Notes: generated by a model not told the origin, from the sequence alone. 64,000 nucleotides of DNA from Rodentibacter abscessus (GCF_047160095.1 NZ_AP038785.1:2170001-2234000); one strand, 5' to 3'; shown: positions 25,582 to 35,251, counted from the stretch's first letter. Program-made: numbers and translations.

Positions 25582-26064
25582 TTATTCTCCCTCTGATAAA
25601 TTCACTGCACCTTCGTATCCTAGTTGTCGCCACGCTTCATAAACCGTAACCGCCACCGCATTGGATAAATTCATACTGCGGCTGTTGGCTGTCATTGGAA
25701 GACGGATTTTTTGTTCCATTGGCATTTTGTCTAAAATCGTCATTGGAATACCGCGGGTTTCAGGGCCGAACATTAGGTAATCACCCGGTTCAAATTTCAC
25801 TTGACTGTGCGCCGGACGGCCTTTGGTGGTAAGCGCAAAAAGGCGTTTGGGATTTTCGCTTGCTAAAAAAGCTTCAAAGGTTTTGTGACGTTTAATTTCG
25901 GCAAACTCGTGATAATCCAAACCTGAACGGCGCAGGCGTTTGTCGTCCCAAGTAAAACCGAGCGGTTCGATTAAGTGCAAACGAAATCCGGTGTTGGCGC
26001 AAAGACGGATAATATTACCGGTATTTTGTGGAATTTCCGGTTCATATAAAACGATATCTAACAT
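25582..26064 (-). CDS. trmL: tRNA (cytidine/uridine-34 2'-O)-methyltransferase
   Basis: The 160-residue SPOUT methyltransferase modifies the wobble ribose of tRNA-Leu isoacceptors. Family motifs are NTGNIIRLCANTG (about 14-26), LMFGPETRGIP (about 96-106) and the knot motif SMNLSNAVAVTVYE (about 130-143). Start placed at 26064 (MLDIVLYEP) with GAGA upstream; the longer frame to 26133 overlaps rsmD. 8 bp after rsmD. Confidence 0.94.
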   Translation of the reverse strand: MLDIVLYEPEIPQNTGNIIRLCANTGFRLHLIEPLGFTWDDKRLRRSGLDYHEFAEIKRHKTFEAFLASENPKRLFALTTKGRPAHSQVKFEPGDYLMFGPETRGIPMTILDKMPMEQKIRLPMTANSRSMNLSNAVAVTVYEAWRQLGYEGAVNLSEGE

Positions 26065-26072
26065 AATTTCTC

Positions 26073-26654
26073 TCAATATTGATATAAACGATAACTCACC
26101 TGACCGGTTATCTTTTCTTTTAGTAATGTCCAATTTTCAGGGGGATCAAGCCGTTTGTCTTTTTCCGTTTCTACGTAAATTAAGGCGTTTGGACGTAACC
26201 AGTTGTTTTCTGTAAGTAATGAAATCGCCTGTTCCGCTAAGCCAAGATGAAAGGGGGGATCGAGAAACACCACATCAAAGTGCGGTTGATTTTGCGCTTG
26301 TTTTAGAAAATCCAAACAGCTTTGGTTAAACACTTGTGCCTGTTCGGCGGCGCATTTTAAGGTTTGCAGATTTTTCTTCAGTTGATTGGCAACGGCTTTA
26401 TCCCGCTCTAAAAAGGTCACTTTCTTTGCCTGACGGGAAAGCGCTTCAAAGCCTAGCGAGCCGCTACCGGCAAAGCCGTCTAAACATTCGGCTTCGTGAA
26501 TGTACGGCATTAGCCAGTTAAACAGTGTTTCCTTTACTCGGTCTCCGGTGGGGCGTAATCCTTCAGAATCAAGCACCGGTAATTTTCGCCCACGCCAACG
26601 CCCTGCGATAATTCTTACTTCGCCTTTTGCGTTTTGTGTTAGTGGTTTTTTCAT
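26073..26654 (-). CDS. rsmD: 16S rRNA (guanine-966 N2)-methyltransferase
   Basis: The 193-residue class I methyltransferase has N-terminal GEVRIIAGRWRGRKLPV, the SAM site CLDGFAGSGSLGFEALSR (about 58-75) and catalytic FLDPPF (about 130-135). Modifies the 30S head. Divergent from ftsY (98 bp gap), as in many gamma-proteobacteria. USS at 26278. Confidence 0.95.
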   Translation of the reverse strand: MKKPLTQNAKGEVRIIAGRWRGRKLPVLDSEGLRPTGDRVKETLFNWLMPYIHEAECLDGFAGSGSLGFEALSRQAKKVTFLERDKAVANQLKKNLQTLKCAAEQAQVFNQSCLDFLKQAQNQPHFDVVFLDPPFHLGLAEQAISLLTENNWLRPNALIYVETEKDKRLDPPENWTLLKEKITGQVSYRLYQY

Positions 26655-26752
26655 AAAAATCGCGGATTTAATTGAAAATACTGCTTAGTTTAGACGATTT
26701 TTTGCTAGAATAAACAAAATTTTTTATCGGGATAACATGAAGAGAACAATTT

Positions 26753-28069
26753 ATGGCAGAAGAAAAGAAAAAAGGTGGATTTTGGGCATCTTTGTTCGGG
26801 CGAAATAAAAACCAAGAAACTCCAACTGCGGAGCCTATTGTTGAGGCGCAAACGGCGGAAGAGACATCTGAACCGCAAGCTATTATTGAAAAAGAGCTAG
26901 AAAGTGCGGTTGATTCTAAAAGCGTTTTAGCAGAAGAGAGAGAGGAAGGATTATCTGTTGTCGAAGAAGAAAAAACAGCAGAAATTTTGACCGCACTTGG
27001 GACTGATGAAACGGAAGAAATCATTGAAGCTGAAAATGTAGCAGAAATAGCATCGGTGGAAGCAAAAGCAATTTCTCCTAAAACCGTACAAGACGTTAAG
27101 GAAGAGCTGCAACCAACAGCAGAAACTCGTGAGAAGCCGAGTGAAGGCGGTTTTTTCAGCCGTTTGGTAAAAGGGTTGCTTAAAACAAAACAAAACATTG
27201 GAGCCGGTTTTCGCCATTTCTTTTTAGGGAAGAAAATTGATGATGAGTTGTTTGAAGAATTGGAAGAACAACTTTTAATTGCGGATATCGGTGTTCCGAC
27301 TACCACGAAGATTATCAAAAATCTTACCGAACACGCCGATCGAAAACAGTTGCGGGATGCGGAACTTTTATATCAACAATTAAAAGTGGAAATGGCGAAT
27401 ATTCTTGAACCGGTGGCTCAGCCGTTAGTGATTGATAACAGCAAAAAGCCTTATGTGATTTTAATGGTGGGGGTGAACGGTGTAGGTAAGACCACCACGA
27501 TTGGCAAACTAGCCCGTAAATTTCAAGCAGAAGGAAAATCGGTGATGTTGGCAGCCGGTGATACCTTCCGTGCGGCGGCGGTGGAGCAGTTGCAAGTTTG
27601 GGGTGAACGAAACCATATTCCGGTGGTGGCTCAGAGTACGGGCGCGGATTCCGCCTCCGTAATTTTTGATGCGATGCAATCGGCAGCTGCGCGTAATATT
27701 GATATTTTGATTGCGGATACCGCAGGTCGTTTACAAAATAAAAATAACTTGATGGACGAGTTGAAAAAAATCGTTCGTGTGATGAAAAAATATGATGAAA
27801 CCGCACCGCACGAAATTATGCTGACACTTGATGCAGGCACGGGGCAAAATGCGATTAGCCAAGCAAAATTATTCAATGAAGCGGTGGGGTTAACCGGTAT
27901 TTCGTTAACGAAATTAGATGGCACGGCAAAAGGCGGTGTGATTTTTGCCATTGCAGATCAATTCCAATTGCCGATTCGTTATATCGGTGTGGGTGAGAAA
28001 ATCGAAGATTTACGCGAATTTAACGCCAAAGAATTTATTGAGGCGTTATTTGTACACGAAGAAGAGTAA
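26753..28069 (+). CDS. ftsY: Signal recognition particle receptor FtsY
   Basis: The membrane-associated GTPase docks SRP-ribosome complexes at SecYEG. 438 residues: an acidic, low-complexity A domain (about 1-135), an N helical bundle (about 140-220) and a G domain (about 235-438) with GVNGVGKTTTIGKLA (P-loop), DTAGRLQNK and TKLDGTAKGG. The A domain holds two USS in opposite orientation (26902 and 26990), read as ESAV and LTAL. Starts the ftsY-ftsE-ftsX unit. Confidence 0.97.
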   Translation: MAEEKKKGGFWASLFGRNKNQETPTAEPIVEAQTAEETSEPQAIIEKELESAVDSKSVLAEEREEGLSVVEEEKTAEILTALGTDETEEIIEAENVAEIASVEAKAISPKTVQDVKEELQPTAETREKPSEGGFFSRLVKGLLKTKQNIGAGFRHFFLGKKIDDELFEELEEQLLIADIGVPTTTKIIKNLTEHADRKQLRDAELLYQQLKVEMANILEPVAQPLVIDNSKKPYVILMVGVNGVGKTTTIGKLARKFQAEGKSVMLAAGDTFRAAAVEQLQVWGERNHIPVVAQSTGADSASVIFDAMQSAAARNIDILIADTAGRLQNKNNLMDELKKIVRVMKKYDETAPHEIMLTLDAGTGQNAISQAKLFNEAVGLTGISLTKLDGTAKGGVIFAIADQFQLPIRYIGVGEKIEDLREFNAKEFIEALFVHEEE

Positions 28070-28078
28070 GGATAGAGT

Positions 28079-28735
28079 GTGATTAAGTTCTCTAATGTAT
28101 CCAAAGCCTATCACGGTGCAACGCAACCGGCGTTGCAAGGGCTTAACTTCCATTTGCCGGTGGGCAGTATGACTTATCTTGTGGGGCATTCCGGGGCGGG
28201 TAAAAGTACATTACTCAAATTAATTATGGGAATGGAAAAAGCCAATGCGGGGCAAATTTGGTTTAATGGACACGATATTACGCGCCTCTCAAAATACGAA
28301 ATTCCATTTTTGCGTCGTCAAATCGGAATGGTGCATCAAGATTATCGTTTATTGACAGATAGAAGCGTCGTGGAAAATGTCGCTTTGCCACTTATTATTG
28401 CAGGAATGCGCCCGAAAGATGCGCATTCGCGAGCAATGGCGGCTCTTGATCGTGTAGGGCTTCGCAGTAAAGCCCATTACCTGCCGCCGCAAATTTCCGG
28501 AGGGGAGCAGCAACGGGTGGATATTGCCCGTGCCATTGTTCACAAACCGCAACTCTTATTGGCTGACGAGCCGACAGGGAATTTGGATAACGAACTTTCG
28601 TTAGGGATTTTCAATTTATTTGAAGAGTTTAACCGTTTGGGGATGACGGTGTTAATTGCCACTCACGATATTAATTTAATTCAACAGAAACCAAAACCTT
28701 GTCTTGTGCTTGAGCAAGGCTACTTACGTTATTAA
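28079..28735 (+). CDS. ftsE: Cell division ATP-binding protein FtsE
   Basis: ATPase of the FtsEX complex, which controls EnvC-dependent amidase activation at the septum; envC is also in this window at 45 kb. 218 residues with Walker A GHSGAGKST (about 36-44), signature ISGGEQQR (about 140-147) and Walker B LLLADEPTG. GTG start with AAGGA 7 bases upstream. 9 bp after ftsY. Confidence 0.97.
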   Translation: MIKFSNVSKAYHGATQPALQGLNFHLPVGSMTYLVGHSGAGKSTLLKLIMGMEKANAGQIWFNGHDITRLSKYEIPFLRRQIGMVHQDYRLLTDRSVVENVALPLIIAGMRPKDAHSRAMAALDRVGLRSKAHYLPPQISGGEQQRVDIARAIVHKPQLLLADEPTGNLDNELSLGIFNLFEEFNRLGMTVLIATHDINLIQQKPKPCLVLEQGYLRY

Positions 28736-28744
28736 GGAAAAACC

Positions 28745-29677
28745 ATGAGCCGACCGACTGATGCTTCTGTCTTCGTGCAAACGGCTTACACGTTGCGCGC
28801 AGTGTGGACGGATTTGTGGCAACGCAAATTCGGTACGTTATTAACGATTTTAGTGATTGCCGTTTCTCTCACTATTCCAACCGTCAGCTATTTAATGTGG
28901 AAAAATCTCCATTTAGCCACGACACAATTTTATCCTGAAAGTGAGCTCACGATTTATCTTCACAAAAATTTAAGTGAGGAAGATGCCAATCTTGTGGTAG
29001 AGAAAATTCGTCAACAAGAAGGTGTGGAATCATTGAATTATGTGTCCCGTCAAGAAAGTTTGAAAGAGTTTAAAAGTTGGTCAGGTTTTGGTGAAGAGCT
29101 GGAGATTTTAGATGATAACCCTTTGCCCGCAGTGGTGATGGTAAAACCGAGTAAAGACTTTAACGCCTCGGAAAAACGTGAGGAGCTACGTACGAATCTC
29201 GATAAAATCAAAGGCGTGCAAGAAGTACGCTTGGATAATGATTGGCTGGAAAAATTGACCGCACTTTCGTGGTTGGTGGCTCACGTGGCAATTTTTTGTA
29301 CCGTATTAATGGCGATTGCGGTGTTCTTAGTCATTGGTAACAGCATTCGTTCCGATGTTTATAGCAGCCGTGCCGATATTGATGTGATGAAATTGCTCGG
29401 TGCAACGGATCAGTTTATTTTACGTCCTTATCTTTATACCGGTATGATTTATGCCTTTTTAGGGGGATTTGTCGCAGCGATTTTCAGTAGCTTTATTGTG
29501 GGTTATTTCACTTCTGCGGTGAAATATGTAACGGATATTTTTGCCGTACAGTTTGCTTTAAACGGTTTAAGCATCGGTGAATTGATTTTCTTATTAGTCA
29601 GTTGCTTGATAATGGGATACATCGGTGCGTGGATTGCCGCCAAAAGACATATTGCGTTACTTGATAATCGATATTAA
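28745..29677 (+). CDS. ftsX: Cell division membrane protein FtsX
   Basis: Partner of FtsE, transmitting ATP-driven movement to periplasmic EnvC. 310 residues: cytosolic N-terminus, TM1 (about 35-57), a periplasmic loop (about 60-180) and three C-terminal TM segments (about 180-203, 230-260, 280-300) in the FtsX/MacB-like layout. 9 bp after ftsE. USS at 29258. Confidence 0.97.
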   Translation: MSRPTDASVFVQTAYTLRAVWTDLWQRKFGTLLTILVIAVSLTIPTVSYLMWKNLHLATTQFYPESELTIYLHKNLSEEDANLVVEKIRQQEGVESLNYVSRQESLKEFKSWSGFGEELEILDDNPLPAVVMVKPSKDFNASEKREELRTNLDKIKGVQEVRLDNDWLEKLTALSWLVAHVAIFCTVLMAIAVFLVIGNSIRSDVYSSRADIDVMKLLGATDQFILRPYLYTGMIYAFLGGFVAAIFSSFIVGYFTSAVKYVTDIFAVQFALNGLSIGELIFLLVSCLIMGYIGAWIAAKRHIALLDNRY

Positions 29678-29691
29678 ACCTTGATTCTGTA

Positions 29692-29845
29692 CGGTATTAT
29701 GCATCACTTGCACAAAAGGCTGTTTTTAATTCAAATGTAGGGTGCGTTAGGCTTGCCGTAACGCACCAAACTTGGGTTTAACGGTGCGTTACGCCTTTGG
29801 CTAACACTCCCTACTCTGGTTTTGTGCAACTGATACATAATACCG
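29692..29845. repeat. Family A MITE-like repeat, copy A4 (complete)
   Basis: CGGTATTATGCATCACTTGC ... GCAACTGATACATAATACCG, with the core palindrome between. Its interior is the reverse of copy A3. It lies between ftsX and the S10 operon. Confidence 0.9.
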
Positions 29846-29852
29846 ATTTTGT

Positions 29853-29918
29853 AAAGTGCGGTTGCTTTCCGTTTTGTTTTTTTATTTGAAAATGAAGGTG
29901 GAAAACAACCGCACTTTT
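29853..29918. terminator. Inverted USS pair downstream of ftsX
   Basis: AAAGTGCGGTTG (29853) and CAACCGCACTTTT (29906) form a 12-bp stem with a long loop ending in a T-run. Likely terminator of ftsYEX. Confidence 0.6.
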
Positions 29919-29938
29919 CTATGATTTGAATAAATTTC

Positions 29939-29967
29939 TTGCAATCAGTTTCACTTTTGTGTAGTAT
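29939..29967 (+). promoter_or_regulatory. S10 operon promoter
   Basis: -35 TTGCAA (29939-29944), 17-bp spacer, -10 TAGTAT (29962-29967), about 195 bp before rpsJ. Confidence 0.6.
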
Positions 29968-29974
29968 TCGCAGG

Positions 29975-30162
29975 CTTTCAGATTTTGAAGGTCGTTTAAT
30001 GTAATCATTTATTAAACGAGTGTAACGATAGGTTACGCTAACAATGTTTCCGATTTGGAGACTATATAACAGGTAACTTGCACCTCCTTTTCTATTTTGA
30101 TGTTAGAACTGTGATTGGTGTTAGTTTTTTTATTAGCTAAATTTTATTGGAGCTCTGGTCTA
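29975..30162 (+). promoter_or_regulatory. S10 operon leader
   Basis: Untranslated leader of about 185 nt with local hairpins, e.g. GTTTAAT/ATTAAAC (from 29995) and GTAAC/GTTAC (from 30022), and a T-run at about 30125-30131. The position fits the L4-dependent attenuation and translation control known from enterobacterial S10 leaders. That mechanism is inferred. Confidence 0.5.
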
Positions 30163-30474
30163 ATGCAGAACCAAAGAATCCGTATCCGCTTAAAAGCATT
30201 TGATCACCGTTTGATCGATCAATCTACTGCGGAGATCGTAGAAACAGCTAAACGTACCGGTGCACAAGTTCGTGGTCCGATTCCTTTACCAACCCGTAAA
30301 GAGCGTTTCACCGTGTTGATTTCTCCACACGTGAATAAAGACGCGCGTGACCAATACGAAATTCGTACTCACAAACGTTTAGTAGATATCGTAGAGCCAA
30401 CAGAAAAAACTGTTGATGCGTTAATGCGTTTAGATTTGGCTGCCGGCGTTGACGTGCAGATCAGCCTAGGTTAA
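30163..30474 (+). CDS. rpsJ: 30S ribosomal protein S10
   Basis: 103 residues, exactly the usual length, starting [23 protein letters not shown] precedes at 30149. The frame is open back to 30115 but that part is leader. Head protein of 30S and NusE in antitermination. Opens the 11-gene S10 operon. Confidence 0.98.
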
Positions 30475-30490
30475 TTAAGAGGTTATTACA

Positions 30491-31117
30491 ATGATTGGTT
30501 TAGTCGGTCGTAAAGTCGGTATGACCCGTATCTTCAATGAAGACGGTGTTTCAGTACCGGTTACCGTTATCGAAATCGAAGCCAACCGCGTAACTCAAGT
30601 TAAAACTCTTGAAAACGATGGCTATACTGCAGTTCAAGTTACTACTGGTTCTAAAAAAGCAAACCGTGTAACTAAACCGGAAGCAGGTCATTTCGTGAAA
30701 GCAGGTGTTGAAGCTGGTCGCGGTTTATGGGAATTTCGTACTGAAGGTGAAGAATTCACTTTAGGTCAAGAAATCAATGTTGACATCTTCGCAGATGTTA
30801 AAAAAGTCGATGTTACCGGTACTTCTAAAGGTAAAGGTTTCCAAGGTGGTGTTAAACGTTGGAACTTCCGTACCCAAGATGCTACCCATGGTAACTCTTT
30901 ATCACATCGTGTTCTCGGTTCTATCGGTCAAAACCAAACTCCGGGTCGTGTGTTTAAAGGTAAAAAAATGGCAGGACATTTAGGTGCTGAGCGTGTAACC
31001 GTTCAATCACTTGAAGTCGTTCGTGTAGATGCTGAGCGTAAATTGCTATTAGTGAAAGGTTCTGTGCCTGGCGCTATCAATGGCGATGTTATCGTTAAGC
31101 CGGCAGTTAAAGCATAG
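30491..31117 (+). CDS. rplC: 50S ribosomal protein L3
   Basis: 208 residues. GLVGRKVGMTRIF N-terminus and the central GKGFQGGVKRWNF ... GSIGQNQTPGRVFKGKKMAGHLG loop, which carries the glutamine (Q150 region) methylated by PrmB. Early assembly protein. 16 bp after rpsJ. Confidence 0.98.
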   Translation: MIGLVGRKVGMTRIFNEDGVSVPVTVIEIEANRVTQVKTLENDGYTAVQVTTGSKKANRVTKPEAGHFVKAGVEAGRGLWEFRTEGEEFTLGQEINVDIFADVKKVDVTGTSKGKGFQGGVKRWNFRTQDATHGNSLSHRVLGSIGQNQTPGRVFKGKKMAGHLGAERVTVQSLEVVRVDAERKLLLVKGSVPGAINGDVIVKPAVKA

Positions 31118-31132
31118 GTCTAGGAGATAGAG

Positions 31133-31735
31133 ATGGAATTACAAGTTGTAGGTGCAAACGCACTCACTGTTTCTGAAACTACCTTCGGACGTGAGTTTAA
31201 CGAAGCATTGATCCACCAAGTTGTTGTTGCTTATGCAGCCGGTGCGCGTCAAGGTACTCGTGCTCAAAAAACTCGTGCTGAAGTGTCTGGTTCAGGTAAA
31301 AAACCTTGGCGTCAAAAAGGTACAGGTCGCGCTCGCGCCGGTGATATCAAATCACCGATTTGGCGTTCAGGTGGTACAACCTTTGCGGCTAAACCACAAG
31401 ATCACAGCCAAAAAGTGAACAAGAAAATGTACCGTGGTGCTATCAAAAGCATTCTTTCCGAATTAGTTCGTCAAGATCGCTTAGTGGTTGTTGAAAAATT
31501 TGAAATCGAAGCACCAAAAACTAAAGTTTTAGTACAAAAATTAAAAGATTTAGCAGTTGAAGATGCGTTAATTATCACAGCAAGTTTAGATGAAAATCTA
31601 TTCTTAGCGGCACGTAACTTATATAAAGTTGATGTACGTGATGTACAAGGTATTGATCCGGTAAGTTTAATCGCTTTCGATAAAGTGATTGTTACCGTTG
31701 ATGCTGTGAAACAAATTGAGGAGATCTTAGCATGA
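31133..31735 (+). CDS. rplD: 50S ribosomal protein L4
   Basis: 200 residues with the tunnel loop KPWRQKGTGRARAGDIKSP (about 58-76). Besides its exit-tunnel role, L4 is the autogenous regulator of this operon in enterobacteria. Its end overlaps rplW by 4 bp. Confidence 0.98.
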   Translation: MELQVVGANALTVSETTFGREFNEALIHQVVVAYAAGARQGTRAQKTRAEVSGSGKKPWRQKGTGRARAGDIKSPIWRSGGTTFAAKPQDHSQKVNKKMYRGAIKSILSELVRQDRLVVVEKFEIEAPKTKVLVQKLKDLAVEDALIITASLDENLFLAARNLYKVDVRDVQGIDPVSLIAFDKVIVTVDAVKQIEEILA

Positions 31736-32031
31736 GTCAAGAACGTTTGCTGAGCGTGCTTCGTGCACCGCATATCTCTGAAAAAGCAACTAACAATGCT
31801 GAAAAATCTAACACTGTTGTACTTAAAGTTGCTTTAGATGCGAACAAAGCTGAAATTGCTGCTGCTGTTGCTCAATTATTTGAAGTAAAAGTAGATTCAG
31901 TACGTACTGTGGTTGTTAAAGGTAAAACTAAACGCCGCGGTGCAAAAATGGGTCGTCGCAGCGACTGGAAAAAAGCTTATGTAACTTTAGCCGAAGGCCA
32001 AAACTTGGACTTCGTGGACAGTGCAGAGTAA
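31732..32031 (+). CDS. rplW: 50S ribosomal protein L23
   Basis: 99 residues, LSVLRAPHISEKAT start and GKTKRRGAKMGRRSDWKKAYV loop. Exit-site docking protein for SRP and trigger factor. ATG overlaps the rplD stop (ATGA). Confidence 0.98.
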   Translation: MSQERLLSVLRAPHISEKATNNAEKSNTVVLKVALDANKAEIAAAVAQLFEVKVDSVRTVVVKGKTKRRGAKMGRRSDWKKAYVTLAEGQNLDFVDSAE

Positions 32032-32048
32032 TCGGAGGAAAATAGAGA

Positions 32049-32870
32049 ATGGCTATCGTTAAATGTAAGCCGACCTCCGCTGGTCGTCGTCACGTTGTTA
32101 AAATCGTGAACCCTGAATTATACAAGGGTAAACCTTACGCTCCGCTTTTAGATAGCAAATCTAAGACCGGTGGTCGTAACAATTATGGTCGTATTACTAC
32201 TCGTCACATTGGTGGCGGTCACAAACAACATTACCGTTTAATCGATTTCAAACGTAACAAGTTCGATATCCCGGCGGTTGTTGAGCGTTTAGAATATGAT
32301 CCGAATCGTTCTGCTAATATCGCTTTAGTGCTTTATAAAGATGGTGAGCGTCGTTATATTTTAGCACCTAAAGGTCTATCTGTAGGCGATCAAATCCAAG
32401 CCGGTGCAAATTCACCTATTAAAGTGGGTAATGCGTTACCAATGCGTAATATTCCGGTCGGTTCAACTGTACATAATGTTGAATTAAAACCGGGCAAAGG
32501 CGGTCAAATCGCTCGTTCTGCCGGTGCGTATGTACAAATCATTGCTCGTGAAGGTAACTATGTTACTTTACGTTTACGTTCCGGCGAAATGCGTAAAGTA
32601 TTAGCTGAGTGTACTGCGACAATCGGTGAAGTCGGTAACTCAGAACATATGCTTCGCGTATTGGGTAAAGCTGGTGCTAACCGCTGGAGAGGCGTTCGCC
32701 CTACAGTTCGTGGTACTGCAATGAACCCGGTGGATCACCCACATGGTGGTGGTGAAGGCCGTAACTTTGGTAAACACCCGGTTACTCCGTGGGGCGTTCA
32801 AACCAAAGGTAAGAAAACTCGTCACAACAAACGTACTGATAAATATATCGTACGTCGTCGTGGCAAATAA
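32049..32870 (+). CDS. rplB: 50S ribosomal protein L2
   Basis: 273 residues with the peptidyl-transferase-proximal motif VDHPHGGGEGR (about 227-237) containing the conserved His. GGAGG upstream. Standard length. Confidence 0.98.
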   Translation: MAIVKCKPTSAGRRHVVKIVNPELYKGKPYAPLLDSKSKTGGRNNYGRITTRHIGGGHKQHYRLIDFKRNKFDIPAVVERLEYDPNRSANIALVLYKDGERRYILAPKGLSVGDQIQAGANSPIKVGNALPMRNIPVGSTVHNVELKPGKGGQIARSAGAYVQIIAREGNYVTLRLRSGEMRKVLAECTATIGEVGNSEHMLRVLGKAGANRWRGVRPTVRGTAMNPVDHPHGGGEGRNFGKHPVTPWGVQTKGKKTRHNKRTDKYIVRRRGK

Positions 32871-32895
32871 TAAATTAAATTAAAGAGGATTAGCC

Positions 32896-33171
32896 ATGCC
32901 ACGTTCTCTCAAGAAAGGTCCTTTCCTTGACCTACACTTGTTGAAGAAGGTAGAGAAGGCGGTGGAAAGCGGGGATAAAAAACCGATTAAAACTTGGTCC
33001 CGTCGTTCAATGATCATTCCATCAATGATCGGATTGACCATCGCAGTCCATAATGGTCGTCAGCACGTTCCGGTTTATGTTTCCGACGAGATGATCGGTC
33101 ATAAATTAGGTGAATTTGCACCGACTCGTACATACCGCGGTCACGCGGCAGATAAGAAAGCTAAGAAATAA
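32896..33171 (+). CDS. rpsS: 30S ribosomal protein S19
   Basis: 91 residues, PRSLKKGPF start and the C-terminal [20 protein letters not shown]. Contacts S13 and the A-site finger in the 30S head. AGAGG before the ATG. Confidence 0.98.
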
Positions 33172-33182
33172 GAGGTAAAGAG

Positions 33183-33515
33183 ATGGAAACTATTGCAAAA
33201 CATCGTTACGCTCGCACTTCTGCCCAAAAAGCTCGCTTAGTTGCCGATTTAATTCGTGGTAAAAAAGTTGCGCAAGCATTAGAAATCTTAACTTACACTA
33301 ACAAAAAAGCTGCGGCTTTAGTGAAAAAAGTTTTAGAGTCTGCTATTGCAAACGCAGAGCACAATGACGGTGCAGATATCGATGATCTTAAAGTTGCTAA
33401 AATCTTCGTAGATGAAGGTCCTAGCATGAAACGTGTTATGCCACGTGCTAAAGGTCGTGCAGATCGTATTTTAAAACGTACTAGCCACATCACTGTGGTT
33501 GTGTCGGATCGTTAA
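33183..33515 (+). CDS. rplV: 50S ribosomal protein L22
   Basis: 110 residues with the tunnel hairpin region [17 protein letters not shown] (about 82-98), a known site of macrolide-resistance changes; the loop looks wild type. 11 bp after rpsS. Confidence 0.98.
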
Positions 33516-33532
33516 TCAGTAGGAGAATAGCA

Positions 33533-34240
33533 ATGGGTCAAAAAGTACATCCACATGGTATTCGCCTAGGTATTGTTAAACCTTGGAGCTCTACTTGGTT
33601 CGCGAATACACAAGACTTCGCCGACAATCTTGAAGGCGATTTCAAAGTACGCAAGTTCTTAAATAAAGAATTAGCAAATGCTTCGGTTTCACGTATTACT
33701 ATTGAGCGTCCGGCTAAAAGTATTCGTGTAACTATTCACACAGCTCGTCCGGGTATCGTAATCGGTAAAAAAGGCGAAGATGTTGAAAAATTACGTAACG
33801 CAGTATCTAAAATTGCTGGCGTTCCGGCTCAAATCAACATCGCTGAAGTGAAAAAACCTGAATTAGATGCGAAATTAGTTGCAGACAGCATCGCTTCTCA
33901 ATTAGAACGCCGTGTAATGTTCCGCCGTGCAATGAAACGTGCGGTACAAAGCGCAATGCGTTTAGGTGCTAAAGGTATCAAAGTTGAGGTTAGCGGTCGT
34001 TTAGGTGGTGCAGAAATCGCACGTTCAGAATGGTATCGTGAAGGTCGCGTACCTCTACATACTCTTCGTGCGGACATCGATTATAACACTGCAGAAGCTC
34101 ACACAACTTACGGCGTAATCGGCGTGAAAGTGTGGATCTTCAAAGGTGAGATTCTCGGTGGAATGGCTGCCGTTGCGCAATCAGAACAACAACCTGCCGA
34201 CAAGCCTAAAAAGGCTCCGCGCGGTAAAGGTCGTAAGTAA
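33533..34240 (+). CDS. rpsC: 30S ribosomal protein S3
   Basis: 235 residues: KH domain with the [15 protein letters not shown] motif (about 54-68) and the C-terminal [25 protein letters not shown] segment. Forms the mRNA entry site. Basic tail PRGKGRK. Confidence 0.98.
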
Positions 34241-34253
34241 GGAGAAACGCTAA

Positions 34254-34664
34254 ATGTTGCAACCAAAACGTACAAAATTCCGTAAGGTTCACAAAGGCCG
34301 TAACCGTGGTATCGCAGGCGGTACTGAAGTAAGTTTCGGTACTTTCGGTTTAAAAGCAGTTGGTCGTTGTCGTTTAACCGCTCGTCAAATTGAAGCGGCA
34401 CGTCGTGCAATGTCACGTGCAGTGAAACGTCAAGGTAAAATCTGGATCCGTGTATTCCCGGATAAACCGATCACTGAAAAACCATTAGAAGTCCGTATGG
34501 GTAAAGGTAAAGGTAACGTTGAGTACTGGGTAGCCTTAATCCAACCGGGTAAAGTGCTTTATGAAATGGATGGTGTGTCTGAAGAAGTGGCAAGAAACGC
34601 ATTTGCATTAGCAGCTGCTAAATTGCCGGTTAAGACCACTTTCGTAACTAAGACGGTGATGTAA
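34254..34664 (+). CDS. rplP: 50S ribosomal protein L16
   Basis: 136 residues, start MLQPKRTKFRKVHKGRNRG; conserved IWIRVFPDKPITEKP and RMGKGKGNVEYW. Near the A-site tRNA elbow. Stop overlaps the rpmC start by one base (TAATG). Confidence 0.98.
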   Translation: MLQPKRTKFRKVHKGRNRGIAGGTEVSFGTFGLKAVGRCRLTARQIEAARRAMSRAVKRQGKIWIRVFPDKPITEKPLEVRMGKGKGNVEYWVALIQPGKVLYEMDGVSEEVARNAFALAAAKLPVKTTFVTKTVM

Positions 34665-34855
34665 TGAAAGCTCAAGATTTACGTACAAAAAGTGTTGAAG
34701 AGCTGAATGCTGAATTAGTGAACCTTCTAGGTGAACAATTCAAGTTGCGTATGCAGACAGCCACCGGTCAGCTTCAACAAACCCATCAGGCTAAACAAGT
34801 GCGTCGTGATATTGCACGTGTAAAAACTGTATTAACCGAAAAGGCGGGTGAGTAA
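34664..34855 (+). CDS. rpmC: 50S ribosomal protein L29
   Basis: 63 residues, two-helix protein (MKAQDLRTKSVEELNAEL ... VRRDIARVKTVLTEK). Near the tunnel exit next to L23. Overlaps both neighbours by one base. Confidence 0.98.
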   Translation: MKAQDLRTKSVEELNAELVNLLGEQFKLRMQTATGQLQQTHQAKQVRRDIARVKTVLTEKAGE

Positions 34856-35112
34856 TGACTGATAAAATTCGTAGCGTACAAGGTAAAGTTGTTAGCGACA
34901 AAATGGAAAAATCTTTCGTTGTTGCTATTGAACGTAAGGTAAAACACCCGTTATACGGTAAATTTATCCGTCGTACAACGAAATTACACGTACACGATGA
35001 GAACAACGAAGCCAAAGTTGGTGATACCGTAGAGATCCGCGAATGCCGCCCTCTATCAAAAACCAAATCTTGGACTTTAGTTCGTATTGTTGAAAAAGCG
35101 GTTATCGCTTAA
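34855..35112 (+). CDS. rpsQ: 30S ribosomal protein S17
   Basis: 85 residues, OB-fold with QGKVVSDKMEKSFVVAIER and IRECRPLSKTKSW. Last gene of the S10 operon; its stop is followed by a strong terminator, as in E. coli. Confidence 0.98.
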   Translation: MTDKIRSVQGKVVSDKMEKSFVVAIERKVKHPLYGKFIRRTTKLHVHDENNEAKVGDTVEIRECRPLSKTKSWTLVRIVEKAVIA

Positions 35113-35132
35113 TTAGCAAAATTAAATCTAAA

Positions 35133-35160
35133 ATGCCCTCCTTGTGAGGGCTTTTTCTTT
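35133..35160 (+). terminator. S10 operon terminator
   Basis: GCCCTC/GAGGGC stem (35135-35140, 35146-35151) with a 5-nt loop and CTTTTTCTTTT. Confidence 0.9.
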
Positions 35161-35222
35161 TCTCCGATCCATAAATTCTCCCTAAATTTAACCGCACTTT
35201 TGCGATTTATTCTCAAAAAGGC

Positions 35223-35245
35223 AACTGAGTATACTCAGTTTTTAG
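35223..35245. terminator. Second hairpin between rpsQ and pckA
   Basis: Perfect palindrome AACTGAGTATACTCAGTT (35223-35240) with A-run before and T-run after; backup terminator in either direction. Confidence 0.55.
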
Positions 35246-35251
35246 TTATCC

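Noticed and set aside
27324..27806. 160-residue ORF antisense to ftsY
   Set aside because: Shadow of the conserved G domain; Pro/His/Ser-rich composition typical of antisense frames.
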